From the NCBI GenBank assembly GCA_025997495.1, contig BNUR01000162.1, forward strand, positions 1 through 5,687: DNA of 5,687 nucleotides, given 5' to 3'. The notes beneath the pieces were generated by a model, which worked only from the letters and a program-made list of their open reading frames with translations, was not told where the DNA came from and searched no databases. The stretch comes from Spirochaetia bacterium. GTDB taxonomy: Bacteria > Spirochaetota > Spirochaetia > Treponematales > Breznakiellaceae. This document shows, in pieces, positions 5,476-5,687 of this stretch; the first letter of the stretch is position 1, and each line of letters starts with the position of its first letter. Position numbers and translations under genes: made by a program.

Positions 5476-5687
5476 AAGGAGAATGGTTTAAAAAATATAA
5501 CCACAATTATAATAAATGGAGTACGGACAAACGGCAAATATTATTCCCTTGTTGAACCCTTAATTCATATAAAGCGTATGTATATGAACACTCTGGCAGA
5601 ACAAAATGATTTGATAGTCTGCCTCAAGCCAATAAGAATTTTACTAATGGTTGTAAATCCAATGATTTGTAATAATCCCTATCATCG
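5452..5687 (+). CDS. Unrecognised partial reading frame, open at right edge
   Basis: From ATG 5452 (or ATG 5464, same frame) there is no stop through the last complete codon, giving 74-78 residues. The translation (QIFKENGLKNITTIIING, then KYYSLVEPLIHIKRMYMN, then LIVCLKPIRILLMVVNP) is mixed charged and hydrophobic, rich in Ile, Asn and Tyr, and resembles no family I can name. An in-frame TAA at 5446-5448 closes it upstream. No Shine-Dalgarno precedes either ATG; the AAGGAG at 5476-5481 lies after them and serves no good start codon. Base composition differs strongly from the genes to the left, which suits recently acquired DNA. In AT-rich DNA an open stretch of this length is unlikely but not impossible by chance. 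Confidence 0.35.
   Translation, partial: MVFGMQIFKENGLKNITTIIINGVRTNGKYYSLVEPLIHIKRMYMNTLAEQNDLIVCLKPIRILLMVVNPMICNNPYH

Noticed and set aside
5476..5481. AAGGAG as a ribosome binding site for the right-edge frame
   Set aside because: The only nearby ATG (5483) is one base away and hits a stop after two codons; no start codon lies at a suitable distance in the open frame.

Overview
The window looks like a stretch, possibly a whole small contig, of a fermentative anaerobic bacterium. The main genes are GC-rich and dense. The best guess from protein style (a NorM/DinF-like MATE pump, a ferredoxin-tailed aldo/keto reductase and a TEPLWG-type MFS carrier) is a gut-associated spirochaete of the Treponema kind, but no phylogenetic marker is present and this is low-confidence inference. 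No rRNA, tRNA, CRISPR array, transposase or integrase was seen.

Layout, left to right. (1) Positions 1-150 are not independent sequence. They are two perfect reverse-complement copies of parts of the MATE gene further right (1-57 = 1263-1319; 52-150 = 1356-1454), joined through a shared 6-bp stretch. They are attached in frame to the 3' end of a minus-strand HAD phosphatase gene (start at 807), so this edge is either a recent rearrangement or, more likely, an amplification or assembly chimera. (2) The HAD gene and a plus-strand MATE transporter gene (876-2246) diverge from a 68-bp gap. Neither start has a Shine-Dalgarno sequence, and the HAD promoter sits so close to its ATG that a leaderless mRNA is predicted. 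(3) A 238-bp spacer with a good sigma70-like promoter leads to a small gene (2485-2832) for a one-helix membrane protein. Its cytoplasmic part is an 11-residue-periodic coiled coil, encoded by tandem 33-bp repeats. The gene is bracketed by related repeats (2339-2372 and 2898-2958), the right one forming a compound palindrome. (4) An aldo/keto reductase with two C-terminal 4Fe-4S clusters (3006-4139) and an MFS permease (4151-5392) lie 11 nt apart and are probably one operon. (5) After 5392 the GC content falls sharply (about 32 % by hand count over 5461-5687). A perfect TATAAT and an unrecognised reading frame open at the right edge lie in this AT-rich tail.

How they may work together: only the reductase and the MFS carrier are convincingly linked, possibly as uptake or export of a small carbonyl or sugar-like compound plus its reduction with electrons passed through iron-sulfur clusters. 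The MATE pump and HAD phosphatase are general transport and housekeeping genes. The coiled-coil gene is an orphan of unknown role.
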